This document shows positions 51,721-59,898 of a stretch of 64,000 nucleotides of DNA, one piece after another. The stretch is from Massilia sp. CFBP 13721 (GTDB lineage: Bacteria > Pseudomonadota > Gammaproteobacteria > Burkholderiales > Burkholderiaceae_D). Position 1 is the stretch's first letter. The number at the start of each line of letters is the position of its first letter. The notes beneath the pieces were generated by a model. That model saw only the letters and a program-made list of their open reading frames with translations, ran no database searches and was not told the DNA's origin. The translations under genes and the position numbers were made by a program. The stretch lies in NCBI RefSeq assembly GCF_014842025.1, contig NZ_JACYUY010000013.1:1-64000 (forward strand). The letters are read 5' to 3'.

Positions 51721-53151
51721 ATGCGAATCAACACTCTCGCCGCCGCGTGCACGCTGGCGGCGCTTGCCGGTTGCGCCTCGACCGGCCCGGCCGCCACTGG
51801 CGTGCGTCCCGCCGTTCCCGGCCAGGCAAAGAACGTCATCTTCTTCCTCGGCGACGGCATGGGCATCAACACGCTCACCGCCGCGCGCATCTATGCCGTC
51901 GGCGAAGAGGGCGAACTGGCCATCGACACGCTGCCCGAATCGGCCTTCGTCAAAACCTTTTCGAACGATGCGCAAGTGACCGACAGCGCCGCGTCGATGT
52001 CGGCCTACATGACCGGCGTAAAACAGAACAACGGCGTGATCTCGATGTCGAGCGACACCCGCTCGATCGCGCCCGCGACCGAAGGCAACCGCAGCGTCAG
52101 CCGCTGTGCCAATGGCAGCGCCGTGCCGACGCTGGCCGAACTGGCGAAGGCGCGCGGCATGGCCGCCGGCGTCGTCACCACCACCAGCGTCACCGACGCC
52201 ACGCCCGCCGCGACCTATGCCCACGCCTGCCACCGCAAGCTGGAGCAAGACATCGCTGCCGCGCTGGTCCCCGGCGGCGCCGGCTACAACAAGGCACTGG
52301 GCAGCGCCGGCCTCGACCTCGTCTTCGGCGGCGGCGCCCAGCAATTCACGCCGCTCGATGCCGGCGGCAAGCGCGCCGACGGCCGCAACCTGCTCGGCGA
52401 GCTGCAAGCTAAAGGCTGGCGCGTGGCGGCGAACACGGCGCAGCTGCAGGCGCTGGCGCCGAACGGCCAGCCGGCCATCGGCCTGTTCGCCCCGAACCAT
52501 TTTAAATACGAAGCCGCGCGCGACCCGGCGCAGCAGCCGGCGCTCGCCGAGATGACATCGAAAGCGATCGACATCCTGGCCAACAACCCGAACGGCTTCT
52601 TCCTGATGGTCGAGGGCGGCCTGATCGACCATGCGCTGCACGCCACGGTGGCCAAGCGCGCGCTGCAGGAGACGGTGGCCTACAACGCAGCCATCCAGAC
52701 CGCGCTCGACAAGATGAACAAGCTCGATCCGGGCCTGAAAAACACGCTGATCGTCGCCACCGCCGACCACGACCACACGCTGCTGATCAACGGCTACTCG
52801 CCGCGCACCGGCAAGACCACGCCGACGAATGCCGGCGTGCTGGGCCTGGTGCGCAGCCTGCCGGACGGGAAGGTCCGCCTCGACAAGGATGGCGCGCCAT
52901 TCACGATCCTGGGCTTCGGCGCCGGCGAGCACCGCATCCAGGGCAGCCGCAAGGACGTCAAACTGAGCGACGCCATCGCGGCCGGCGACGACTACCACCA
53001 GGAAGCCGTAGTGCGCACGCGCACCGGCGCCGGCATCCATGGCGGCGCCGACGTATATCTCGGTGCGGCCGGCGCCAACGCCGAACTGTTTCGCGGGACG
53101 ATCGACAACACCCGCGTCTTCGACCTGATCAAGAGCGCGGCGGGATTATGA
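51721..53151 (+). CDS. Alkaline phosphatase, lipoprotein
   Basis: A 476-residue alkaline phosphatase with a lipoprotein signal peptide (LAALAGC, lipid Cys near 18). Metal ligands begin at FFLGDGMG, and the nucleophile Ser lies in VTDSAASMSAYMTG. The metal-binding Asp/His pairs appear in MVEGGLIDHALH and ATADHDHT. Late His is in HGGADV. It releases phosphate outside the inner membrane. It is followed by a close paralogue whose start overlaps its stop. An in-frame extension upstream lacks a signal peptide, so ATG 51721 is preferred. Confidence 0.93.
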   Translation: MRINTLAAACTLAALAGCASTGPAATGVRPAVPGQAKNVIFFLGDGMGINTLTAARIYAVGEEGELAIDTLPESAFVKTFSNDAQVTDSAASMSAYMTGVKQNNGVISMSSDTRSIAPATEGNRSVSRCANGSAVPTLAELAKARGMAAGVVTTTSVTDATPAATYAHACHRKLEQDIAAALVPGGAGYNKALGSAGLDLVFGGGAQQFTPLDAGGKRADGRNLLGELQAKGWRVAANTAQLQALAPNGQPAIGLFAPNHFKYEAARDPAQQPALAEMTSKAIDILANNPNGFFLMVEGGLIDHALHATVAKRALQETVAYNAAIQTALDKMNKLDPGLKNTLIVATADHDHTLLINGYSPRTGKTTPTNAGVLGLVRSLPDGKVRLDKDGAPFTILGFGAGEHRIQGSRKDVKLSDAIAAGDDYHQEAVVRTRTGAGIHGGADVYLGAAGANAELFRGTIDNTRVFDLIKSAAGL

Positions 53152-54569
53152 GCGCCACCAGAAAGCAAGCCATGACCAGAACTCTCCTTTCCACGCTGCT
53201 GCTGGCGGCATGTTGCGGTGCCCAGGCGCAGACCGCCGCCACCATGCGCCTGGCGCCGAAGCCGCAAGCGAAGAACATCATCTTCTTCCTCGGCGACGGC
53301 ATGGGCCCGACCACGATCACCACCGCGCGCATCTACAAGGCGGGCGAAGACGGCCTGCTCGACTTCGAACGCCTCGACCGCACCGCGCGCGTTAAAACCT
53401 ATTCGGCGGATGCGCAGGTGACGGACAGTGCGCCGTCGATGGGTTCTTACATGACCGGCGTGAAGATCAACAACGACGTCATTTCGCTGAAGGACGCCAA
53501 GCCAGTCCCGCCCGGCAAGGACGCCAACGGCAACCTCTCGGTGGACCGCTGCGGCGCCAACAACGGCACAGCGCCGATGACGATCCTGGAACTGGCCAAG
53601 GCGTCCGGCAAGTCGGTCGGCGCGGTCACGACCACGGAACTGACGCACGCGACGCCGGCGTCGACCTTCGCGCACGTCTGCGAGCGCGACATGGCCTATA
53701 CCATCGCCCAGCAAATCGTGCCCGGCGGCGCGGGTTACAACACGCGCCTGAAAGACGGCGTCGACGTGCTGATGGGAGGAGGACGCAATCACTTCACGCC
53801 CTTCGACGCCAAGCGCAATCCGAAAGGCCGCGCCGACGGACGCGACCTGGTGGCCGAACTGGAAAAGCAGGGTTATTTCATCGCCGCTACGCGCGCCGAC
53901 ATGGCGTCGAGCCGTCCGGGCCGGAAATTCCTCGGCCTGTACAGCGCCGAGAGCCATCTGGACTACGCGTCGAAACGCCGCCCCGAGCAGCCGACACTGG
54001 CCGAGATGACGGCCAAGTCGATCGAACTGCTGTCGGCCAATCCGAAAGGCTTCTTCCTGATGGTCGAAGGCGGCAAGATCGATCACGCGCTGCACGACAC
54101 CAACGCGCGCAATGCGATGATCGAGACGGTGGCGTTCGACGAGGCGATCCAGACCGCGATGGAGCGCATGCGCGCCATCGATCCGGGCCTGGACAACACC
54201 CTGATCGTCGTCACCGCCGACCATGACCACACGATGGTCCTGAACGGCTACCCGAAGCGCGGCAACCCGGTGCTCGACATCGTGCGCGGCTACCGCGACG
54301 GCGAACCGACCCGCGACGCCGACGGCAAGACGTTCACCACGCTCGTCTTCGGCAATGGCCCGAACCGCCCGGACCTGCGCGCCGACGTCGACAGCGCCAC
54401 GGCGCAGTCTGCCGACTACCACCAGGAGACCGGCGTGAAGTGGTCGAGCGAATCGCACGGCGGCGGCGACGTCAAGCTGCACGCGGCCGGCGCCGGCTCG
54501 GCGCCGTTCCGCGGGACGATCGAGAATACGCACGTGTTCACGCTGATGAAGGCGGCGGCGGGGTTGTAG
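53148..54569 (+). CDS. Second alkaline phosphatase, exported
   Basis: A 473-residue paralogue of the preceding gene with the same motif order (FFLGDGMGPTTITTARIYK, DSAPSMGSYMTG, MVEGGKIDHALHD, TADHDHTMV, ESHGGGDV). Its signal peptide (TRTLLSTLLLAACCGAQAQ) has no clear lipobox at the usual place, so it is probably soluble. The ATG at 53148 overlaps the previous stop (ATGA). An ATG at 53172 gives a shorter, cleaner signal peptide. A recent tandem duplication with different localisation is likely. Confidence 0.92.
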   Translation: MSATRKQAMTRTLLSTLLLAACCGAQAQTAATMRLAPKPQAKNIIFFLGDGMGPTTITTARIYKAGEDGLLDFERLDRTARVKTYSADAQVTDSAPSMGSYMTGVKINNDVISLKDAKPVPPGKDANGNLSVDRCGANNGTAPMTILELAKASGKSVGAVTTTELTHATPASTFAHVCERDMAYTIAQQIVPGGAGYNTRLKDGVDVLMGGGRNHFTPFDAKRNPKGRADGRDLVAELEKQGYFIAATRADMASSRPGRKFLGLYSAESHLDYASKRRPEQPTLAEMTAKSIELLSANPKGFFLMVEGGKIDHALHDTNARNAMIETVAFDEAIQTAMERMRAIDPGLDNTLIVVTADHDHTMVLNGYPKRGNPVLDIVRGYRDGEPTRDADGKTFTTLVFGNGPNRPDLRADVDSATAQSADYHQETGVKWSSESHGGGDVKLHAAGAGSAPFRGTIENTHVFTLMKAAAGL

Positions 54570-54585
54570 GCACGGCGCTGGCGAT

Positions 54586-54698
54586 CGTAGGGTGGGCGCC
54601 CCTGTGCCCACGCGGACGTATGCATCGTGTTGGCATGTGATCGCGGCTAATGCAAACACAGATCAAACATCCGCGTGGGCCCAGGGCGCCCACCCTAC
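54586..54698. repeat. Pair of inverted GTAGGGTGG-type repeats
   Basis: Unit 54586-54615 (CGTAGGGTGGGCGCC..GTGCCCACGCGG) and the inverted unit 54671-54698 (CCGCGTGGGCCC..GGCGCCCACCCTAC) flank about 55 bases between the second phosphatase and the SWIB terminator. Confidence 0.9.
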
Positions 54699-54727
54699 CA
54701 AATCAATAAGCCAACGCCTAAAAACAA

Positions 54728-54755
54728 AAAGCCCCGATCTCGCGAGCGGGGCTTT
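54728..54755 (-). terminator. Intrinsic terminator of the SWIB gene
   Basis: A nine-base stem (AAAGCCCCG / CGGGGCTTT) with a CTCGCGAG-containing loop is followed on the minus strand by TTGTTTTT. It begins about 29 bases beyond the SWIB stop. Confidence 0.85.
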
Positions 54756-54783
54756 CAACATGCGGCCGTTCGGCCAGACATTA

Positions 54784-55185
54784 TTATTTCAGGTGATTCG
54801 AAATCAGCTTGGTCATTTCGAACATCGAGACCTGTTCCTTGCCACCGAAGACGGCTTTCAGCTTGTCGTCGGCGTTGATCATCTGGCGGTTGTCTGCAGC
54901 TTGCAGGTCCGCTTTCTTGATGTATTCCCAGACTTTCTTGGTCACTTCGGTGCGTGGCAGCGGCTTGTTGCCGACCACTGCAGCCAGTTCGGCCGACGGC
55001 GTCAGTTCTTTCATGAACGCAGCGTTAGGCTTGCGTGCGGCGGCCGGTTTCTTGGCTGCTGCTGCTTTCGGTGCGGCTTCCTTGGCAGGAGCTGCTGCCT
55101 TCTTCGCTGCAGGCTTGGCCGCGGCGGCCGGCTTCGCGGCTGCCTTTTTTGCAGGCGCTGCTGGGGATTTCTTGGCTGTTGCCAT
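54784..55185 (-). CDS. SWIB/MDM2 domain protein with histone-H1-like tail
   Basis: A 133-residue protein. Residues 1-~50 are a Lys/Ala/Pro tail (repeated PAAKKAAA blocks) that resembles bacterial histone-H1-like proteins. Residues ~55-133 form a SWIB domain (FMKELTPSAELAAVVGNKPLPR, VWEYIKKADLQ, INADDKLKAVFGGKEQVSMFEM). Such proteins occur widely in betaproteobacteria and may compact or bridge DNA. ATG 55185 has AGGAGG upstream. It is upstream-adjacent to the ffh terminator. Confidence 0.9.
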   Translation of the reverse strand: MATAKKSPAAPAKKAAAKPAAAAKPAAKKAAAPAKEAAPKAAAAKKPAAARKPNAAFMKELTPSAELAAVVGNKPLPRTEVTKKVWEYIKKADLQAADNRQMINADDKLKAVFGGKEQVSMFEMTKLISNHLK

Positions 55186-55358
55186 CTTCGAGCCTCCTAA
55201 TATGAGAAATTGCGCAATACATCGCACGGCTTATATTGGTGGCGTTTTACTGTTCCTGCAAGTCTTTTTCACCATTTTTTCACTCTGATAAGCCCAAAAA
55301 ACAGGGTTTATTCGCAACTCGTCGGGATAGAGTGAAAAACGCCCCGAAAACGCGCAAA

Positions 55359-55396
55359 AAAACGCCGCGCCGGCATGGTGCCGGGCGCGGCGTTTT
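55359..55396 (-). terminator. Strong intrinsic terminator of ffh
   Basis: A 13-base stem (AAAACGCCGCGCC / GGCGCGGCGTTTT), whose loop can pair further (GGCA/TGCC), has Ts on both strands, with seven on the minus strand. It lies about 170 bases beyond the ffh stop in the 381-base gap between ffh and the SWIB gene. Confidence 0.88.
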
Positions 55397-55465
55397 ATGA
55401 GGACAAAAGGGTCCGCAACCGGATTAAGGACCTTGAGAAACCGTAGCGAGCGGCGGCAATGTTGG

Positions 55466-55527
55466 CTGCGCCGCCAAGGCGCCGCGGCTGTACGCAAGTA
55501 CAGCGAGCTATCGCCTTGGCGGCGCAG
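55466..55527. other. Two-stem structured element between ffh and the SWIB gene
   Basis: A 16-base perfect outer stem (CTGCGCCGCCAAGGCG, 55466-55481, with its inverse at 55512-55527) encloses an inner 7-base stem GCTGTAC/GTACAGC (55487-55504) capped by GCAA, a GNRA-type tetraloop. It lies 40 bases after the ffh stop without a T-run. Together with the terminator it accounts for most of the gap; the rest shows nothing. Confidence 0.75.
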
Positions 55528-55566
55528 GCCGGCAGTGCAACGCGCAGTAGATTTATCGAGGTCCGA

Positions 55567-56937
55567 CTAGCGCATCCCGCCTGGCATCATACCTTTCATA
55601 CCCCGCATCATTTTCATCAGGCCGCCGCCCTTCAATTTTTTCATCATCGTCTGCATCTGGTCGTACTGGTTCAGCATGCGATTGACTTCCTGCACCTGCA
55701 CGCCGGCGCCGGCGGCGATGCGGCGCTTGCGGTTGGCCTTGATCAGTTCCGGCTTGGCGCGCTCCAGCGGCGTCATCGAATCGATGATGCCGCACATGCG
55801 CTTGACCTGCTTTTCGGCCTGGTCCATGTTGGCGCCGGCCGCCGCCTGCTGGAACTGCGCCGGCAGTTTGTCGAGCAGGCCCGACATGCCGCCCATTTTC
55901 TTCATCTGCGACAGCTGCGCCTTGAAGTCGTTCATGTCGAAGCGGCCGCCCGACTTGATCTTGTTGGCCATGTCGGCCGCAGCCTTTTCGTCGACGCCTT
56001 TGCGCGCTTCCTCGACCAGCGCCATGATGTCGCCCATGCCCAGCACGCGGCTGGCCATGCGGGTCGGATCGAAGGCTTCCAGGCCATCGAGCTTTTCCGA
56101 CACGCCGGCAAACTTGATCGGTTTACCGGTCACGTGGCGCACCGACAGGGCGGCGCCGCCGCGCGAATCGCCATCGAGCTTGGTCAGCACGATGCCGGTC
56201 AGCGGCAGCGCGTCATTGAAGGCCTTGGCGGTGTTGATCGCATCCTGGCCCAGCATGGCGTCGACCACGAACAGGGTTTCGATCGGTTTCACGGCGCCGT
56301 GGACGGCGGCGATTTCCTGCATCATCGCTTCGTCGATACCGAGGCGGCCGGCGGTGTCGATGATCAGGACGTCGTGGTAATGCTTCTTCGCCCAATCGAG
56401 CGCGGCCAGCGCGATGTCGACCGGCTTGTCGCTCGACGTCGACGGGAAGAAGTCGGCGCCGACCTGCTTGGTCACCGATTCGAGCTGGGCGATCGCGGCC
56501 GGACGGTACACGTCGGCCGACACGGTCAGCACCTTTTTCTTTTTCTGTTCCTTGAGGTACTTGGCCAGCTTGCCGGTGGTGGTCGTCTTGCCGACACCCT
56601 GCAGGCCGGCCATCAGGATGATCGCCGGCGGCTGCTGCGCGAACGAGAGTTGCGTCGCTTCGGGACCGAGGTCGGCGCCCATCAGGGCGGCCAGCTCGCG
56701 CTGCACCACGCCGACCAGGGCCTGGCCCGGGCTGAGCGAGCCGATGACTTCTTCGCCCAGCGCTTTTTCCTTGACCTTGGCAATGAAGTCGCGCACCGCC
56801 GGCAAGGCTACGTCGGCCTCGAGCAGGGCCATGCGCACTTCGCGCAGCATCTCGGAGGTATTCGCTTCGGTCAGACGGGCCTCGCCGCGCATCGTCTTGA
56901 CGACCTTGGCAAGGCGTTGGGTAAGGTTATCTAGCAT
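55567..56937 (-). CDS. ffh: Signal recognition particle protein Ffh
   Basis: A 456-residue SRP GTPase that targets membrane proteins co-translationally. The N domain is followed by the G domain with GLQGVGKTTTTGKL (P-loop), DTAGRLGID and TKLDGDSRGGA. The Met-rich M domain ends in MLNQYDQMQTMMKKLKGGG and MKMMRGMKGMMPGGM, which binds signal peptides and 4.5S RNA. Length is normal. It is transcribed away from the ABC importer genes. Confidence 0.97.
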   Translation of the reverse strand: MLDNLTQRLAKVVKTMRGEARLTEANTSEMLREVRMALLEADVALPAVRDFIAKVKEKALGEEVIGSLSPGQALVGVVQRELAALMGADLGPEATQLSFAQQPPAIILMAGLQGVGKTTTTGKLAKYLKEQKKKKVLTVSADVYRPAAIAQLESVTKQVGADFFPSTSSDKPVDIALAALDWAKKHYHDVLIIDTAGRLGIDEAMMQEIAAVHGAVKPIETLFVVDAMLGQDAINTAKAFNDALPLTGIVLTKLDGDSRGGAALSVRHVTGKPIKFAGVSEKLDGLEAFDPTRMASRVLGMGDIMALVEEARKGVDEKAAADMANKIKSGGRFDMNDFKAQLSQMKKMGGMSGLLDKLPAQFQQAAAGANMDQAEKQVKRMCGIIDSMTPLERAKPELIKANRKRRIAAGAGVQVQEVNRMLNQYDQMQTMMKKLKGGGLMKMMRGMKGMMPGGMR

Positions 56938-57125
56938 GTTCTACCTGACTATATAGAGGGACCGCATTCGGAATCCAGCATTTTACCCTGCGCAAGAAGG
57001 CGCCGCCCGGCAATGCGGTTCGGGTGTTGCGAATAATTGCATCCCTCAATGCTTCCCGTCAAAAACGGGGCGCGCTTTCTCCGGCACATTCTGCACTCGC
57101 AGATAAAAATTTCCACACGGAATTA

Positions 57126-57138
57126 TTTGACGGTCAAA
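57126..57138. promoter_or_regulatory. Small palindrome upstream of the ABC importer
   Basis: TTTGAC-G-GTCAAA, a perfect palindrome with six-base arms, lies 36 bases before the start of the substrate-binding gene in an otherwise plain 236-base gap and contains a TTGAC element. It could be an operator or part of a -35 box. Confidence 0.3.
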
Positions 57139-57173
57139 CATTTCGTGTTCAATCGCAGAGCGGAGGAACTGGC

Positions 57174-58142
57174 ATGACGAATCTGGTGGGTAGGACATTG
57201 GCGACGGTAGCCCTGGTGCTGGCGGCCAGCGTACAGGCCCAGGAACGGGCCGATGTCGTGCGGCTCGGGAACCTCAAGCTGGCGCATTTCGGCGCGATCT
57301 CGTACATCAAGGAGATCGCACCGAAGTGCGGCATCAAGGTCGAGGAAAAAACCTTCGCCAAGGGGCTGGACGTGATGCAGGCCATCATCGCCGGCGAACT
57401 CGACGTCGGCGCCACCGCGTCGGAAGCCGCGATTGCCGGCCGCGCCGGCGGCGCACCGATCGTCGTCGTGGCCGGCTTTGCCACGGGCGGCGCGCGCCTG
57501 GTGGCGCAGCCGGGATTGAACATTCGGAATGTCGCGCAATTGAAGGGCAAGCGCGTCGGCGTCACCCGCGGCGCGATCCAGGAAGTGCTCCTGATGGCCG
57601 AACTGCAGAAACACAAGCTGAGTTCCGGCACCGAGCCGGGCAAGGACGTGCAGCTGGTGTTCCTCTCCTATCCCGACCTGAATGCGGCGCTGGTGGGTAA
57701 ACAGATCGACGCCATGATGCAGTCCGAACCGCAGGCCTCGCAGGCGCTCAACAAGGGTTTTGGCGCCGAGGTGCTGAAACCCTACGACACCCCGGTGCGC
57801 ACCATGGTCATGACCGAGCATTTCTACAAGGCGCGCCGCCCGCTGGCGGAAAAGTTCATGCGCTGCTTCGTGCAGGCGACGAAGCGCTTCATCGCCGACC
57901 CGGCGCTGGCCTCGAAATACGTGCGCGAGACGGTCTTCAAGGGCCAGATCAGCGCCGAGGATTTCCGCCATGCGACCGGCAACGCGCCGTATTCCTACGA
58001 CGTCACGGCGGAACACATCCAGGTCACCACCGACACCATGGCGCAGACCGGCGTCGGGCGCATGCGCCGCCCGCCCGTGGCGCGCGACTGGGTGCGCACC
58101 GACCTGCTGGCCGCGGCCAAGAAGGATTTGAATGTCAACTGA
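57174..58142 (+). CDS. ABC transporter substrate-binding protein, NMT1/SsuA-like
   Basis: A 322-residue periplasmic binding protein with a signal peptide (MTNLVGRTLATVALVLAASVQAQ). The NMT1/THI5-like fold shows VVRLGNLKLAHFGAISYIKEIAPKCGIKVEE, then KGLDVMQAIIAGELDVGATASEAAIAGRAGG and GKRVGVTRGAIQEVLLM. Families with this fold bind nitrate, sulfonates, taurine or aromatic compounds. The ligand cannot be read from the sequence. GGAGGA precedes ATG 57174. The gene heads a three-gene importer operon. Confidence 0.88.
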   Translation: MTNLVGRTLATVALVLAASVQAQERADVVRLGNLKLAHFGAISYIKEIAPKCGIKVEEKTFAKGLDVMQAIIAGELDVGATASEAAIAGRAGGAPIVVVAGFATGGARLVAQPGLNIRNVAQLKGKRVGVTRGAIQEVLLMAELQKHKLSSGTEPGKDVQLVFLSYPDLNAALVGKQIDAMMQSEPQASQALNKGFGAEVLKPYDTPVRTMVMTEHFYKARRPLAEKFMRCFVQATKRFIADPALASKYVRETVFKGQISAEDFRHATGNAPYSYDVTAEHIQVTTDTMAQTGVGRMRRPPVARDWVRTDLLAAAKKDLNVN

Positions 58143-58184
58143 GGCCTGAGCCCTCACTAAGTCGCGATACGACAAGGAGTGGAT

Positions 58185-59030
58185 ATGGAAGAACGCAACT
58201 GGCGCAGGCAGTGGCAGCAGTGGGCGGTCGGCATGGTGGTGCCGCTGCTGGCGACCCTGCTCTGGCAGGGCGTGGCCAGCGCCGGCCTGGTCAACCCACA
58301 GGTGTTGCCGGCCCCCGTCGACGTGGGGCGCAAATGGGTCGAATACCTGCTGCCGCTGCAGCGCTTCGAAGGGCAGGGCGGCGACTGGTCATGGGCCTGG
58401 TGGTCGTGGGCCTTCTCCGGCGAGCTGGTAATCGACACCCTCACCAGCCTGTACCGGGTGGTGGTCGGCTTTGCCATCGGCGCGGCGCTGGCCCTGCCGC
58501 TCGGCCTGGCGATGGGCGCGATTCCTGCCGTGTATGCCTGGATGAACCCGCTGGTGCAGATCCTGCGCCCGATCCCGCCGATCGCCTACATTCCGCTGGC
58601 GATCCTGTGGTTCGGCCTCGGCAATCCGCCGGCCGTGTTCCTGATCGCGCTGGGCGCCTTTTTCCCGGTGCTGATGAACACTATCGCCGGGGTGCGCCAA
58701 GTCGACGGCATTTATTTGCGCGCGGCGCGCAGCCTGGGCGCCAGCCGCGGCACGATCTTCGCCCGCGTGATCCTGCCGGCGGCCGTGCCCTACATCCTGT
58801 CCGGGGTGCGGATCGGCATTGGTACCGCCTTCATCGTCGTCATCGTGTCCGAGATGATCGCGGTGAACAACGGCCTGGGCTTCCGGATCCTGGAAGCGCG
58901 CGAGTATTTTTGGTCCGACAAGATCATCGCCGGGATGATCACCATCGGCATGCTGGGCCTGGCGATCGACATCGGCATGAACCGCCTGAACAACTACCTG
59001 CTGCGCTGGTACCGGGGACTGGAACACTGA
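58185..59030 (+). CDS. ABC importer permease, SsuC/TauC-type
   Basis: A 281-residue inner-membrane permease with about six hydrophobic segments. The EAA loop reads RAARSLGASRGTIFARVILPAAVPYILSGVRIGIG. An unusually long periplasmic stretch (~45-85) follows the first helix. ATG 58185 has AAGGAG upstream; a GTG at 58179 is less likely. Its stop is followed within 12 bases by the ATPase gene. Confidence 0.92.
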   Translation: MEERNWRRQWQQWAVGMVVPLLATLLWQGVASAGLVNPQVLPAPVDVGRKWVEYLLPLQRFEGQGGDWSWAWWSWAFSGELVIDTLTSLYRVVVGFAIGAALALPLGLAMGAIPAVYAWMNPLVQILRPIPPIAYIPLAILWFGLGNPPAVFLIALGAFFPVLMNTIAGVRQVDGIYLRAARSLGASRGTIFARVILPAAVPYILSGVRIGIGTAFIVVIVSEMIAVNNGLGFRILEAREYFWSDKIIAGMITIGMLGLAIDIGMNRLNNYLLRWYRGLEH

Positions 59031-59041
59031 TGGGAGCACTG

Positions 59042-59836
59042 ATGGAACCGCATATCCGTATTCAGCAAGTCAACAAGGTGTTCATCGGCGGGCGCCGCAG
59101 GACGGTGGCGCTGCAGGACATCGATCTCGACATTGCACCCGGCCAGTTCACCTGCCTGCTCGGACCCTCGGGCTGCGGCAAGTCGACCCTGCTCAACGCG
59201 GTGGCCGGCTTCGCGCACCCCACCAGCGGCAGCATCACGGTCGACGGCATGCCGGTTGGCGGTCCCGGTCCGGAACGCGGCATGGTCTTTCAGGAGTACG
59301 CGCTGTTTCCCTGGATGACGGTCGAGCAGAACATCGCCTTCGGCCTCGAGATCAAGGGGCTGGCCAAGGCGCGCATCGCCGGCACGGTCGAAAAGCTGCT
59401 GCACATGCTGTCGCTGTCGGAGTTCAGCACGCGCTATCCGAAGGACCTGTCCGGCGGCATGCGCCAGCGGGTGGCGATCGCGCGCGTGCTGGCGCTCGAT
59501 TCGCCGATCATGCTGATGGACGAACCGTTTGGTGCGCTCGACGCGCTGACCCGCCGCAACCTGCAGGACGAACTGCTGCGCATCTGGATGGAGACGAAAA
59601 AAACCATCCTGTTCGTCACCCACAGCATCGAGGAAGCGATCTATCTCGCCGACCGCATCGTCGTGATGACTTACCGGCCGGGCACGGTCAAGCGCGACAT
59701 CCTGGTCGACCTGCCGCACCCGCGCGACCCGGCCGCGCCCGCGTTCAACGACCTGAAACGCGAACTCGGCATGCTGGTGATGGAAGAGCAGCAGCGTCAC
59801 CACCAGGACGAGCGCAGAATGGCGGCGCTCGACTGA
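59042..59836 (+). CDS. ABC importer ATPase, SsuB/TauB-type
   Basis: A 264-residue ATPase. Walker A GPSGCGKST, Q-loop in MVFQEYALFPWMTV, signature LSGGMRQRVAIARVLAL, Walker B IMLMDEPFGALD and H-loop in FVTHSIEEA are all present. It powers uptake through the SsuC-like permease. I prefer ATG 59042, which has GGGAG five bases upstream. An ATG at 59030 overlapping the permease stop would add four residues. Confidence 0.93.
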   Translation: MEPHIRIQQVNKVFIGGRRRTVALQDIDLDIAPGQFTCLLGPSGCGKSTLLNAVAGFAHPTSGSITVDGMPVGGPGPERGMVFQEYALFPWMTVEQNIAFGLEIKGLAKARIAGTVEKLLHMLSLSEFSTRYPKDLSGGMRQRVAIARVLALDSPIMLMDEPFGALDALTRRNLQDELLRIWMETKKTILFVTHSIEEAIYLADRIVVMTYRPGTVKRDILVDLPHPRDPAAPAFNDLKRELGMLVMEEQQRHHQDERRMAALD

Positions 59837-59898
59837 ACTGACAGCCGGGCAGGGCGGTGGCCTGCCACCGGCGCCTGCCGATGGTGTAGACTCGCACC

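Noticed and set aside
59839-59898. Hairpin CGGTGGC-CT-GCCACCG after the ABC ATPase gene as terminator
   Set aside because: The loop of two bases is too tight for the full stem and no T-run follows, so it was not called.
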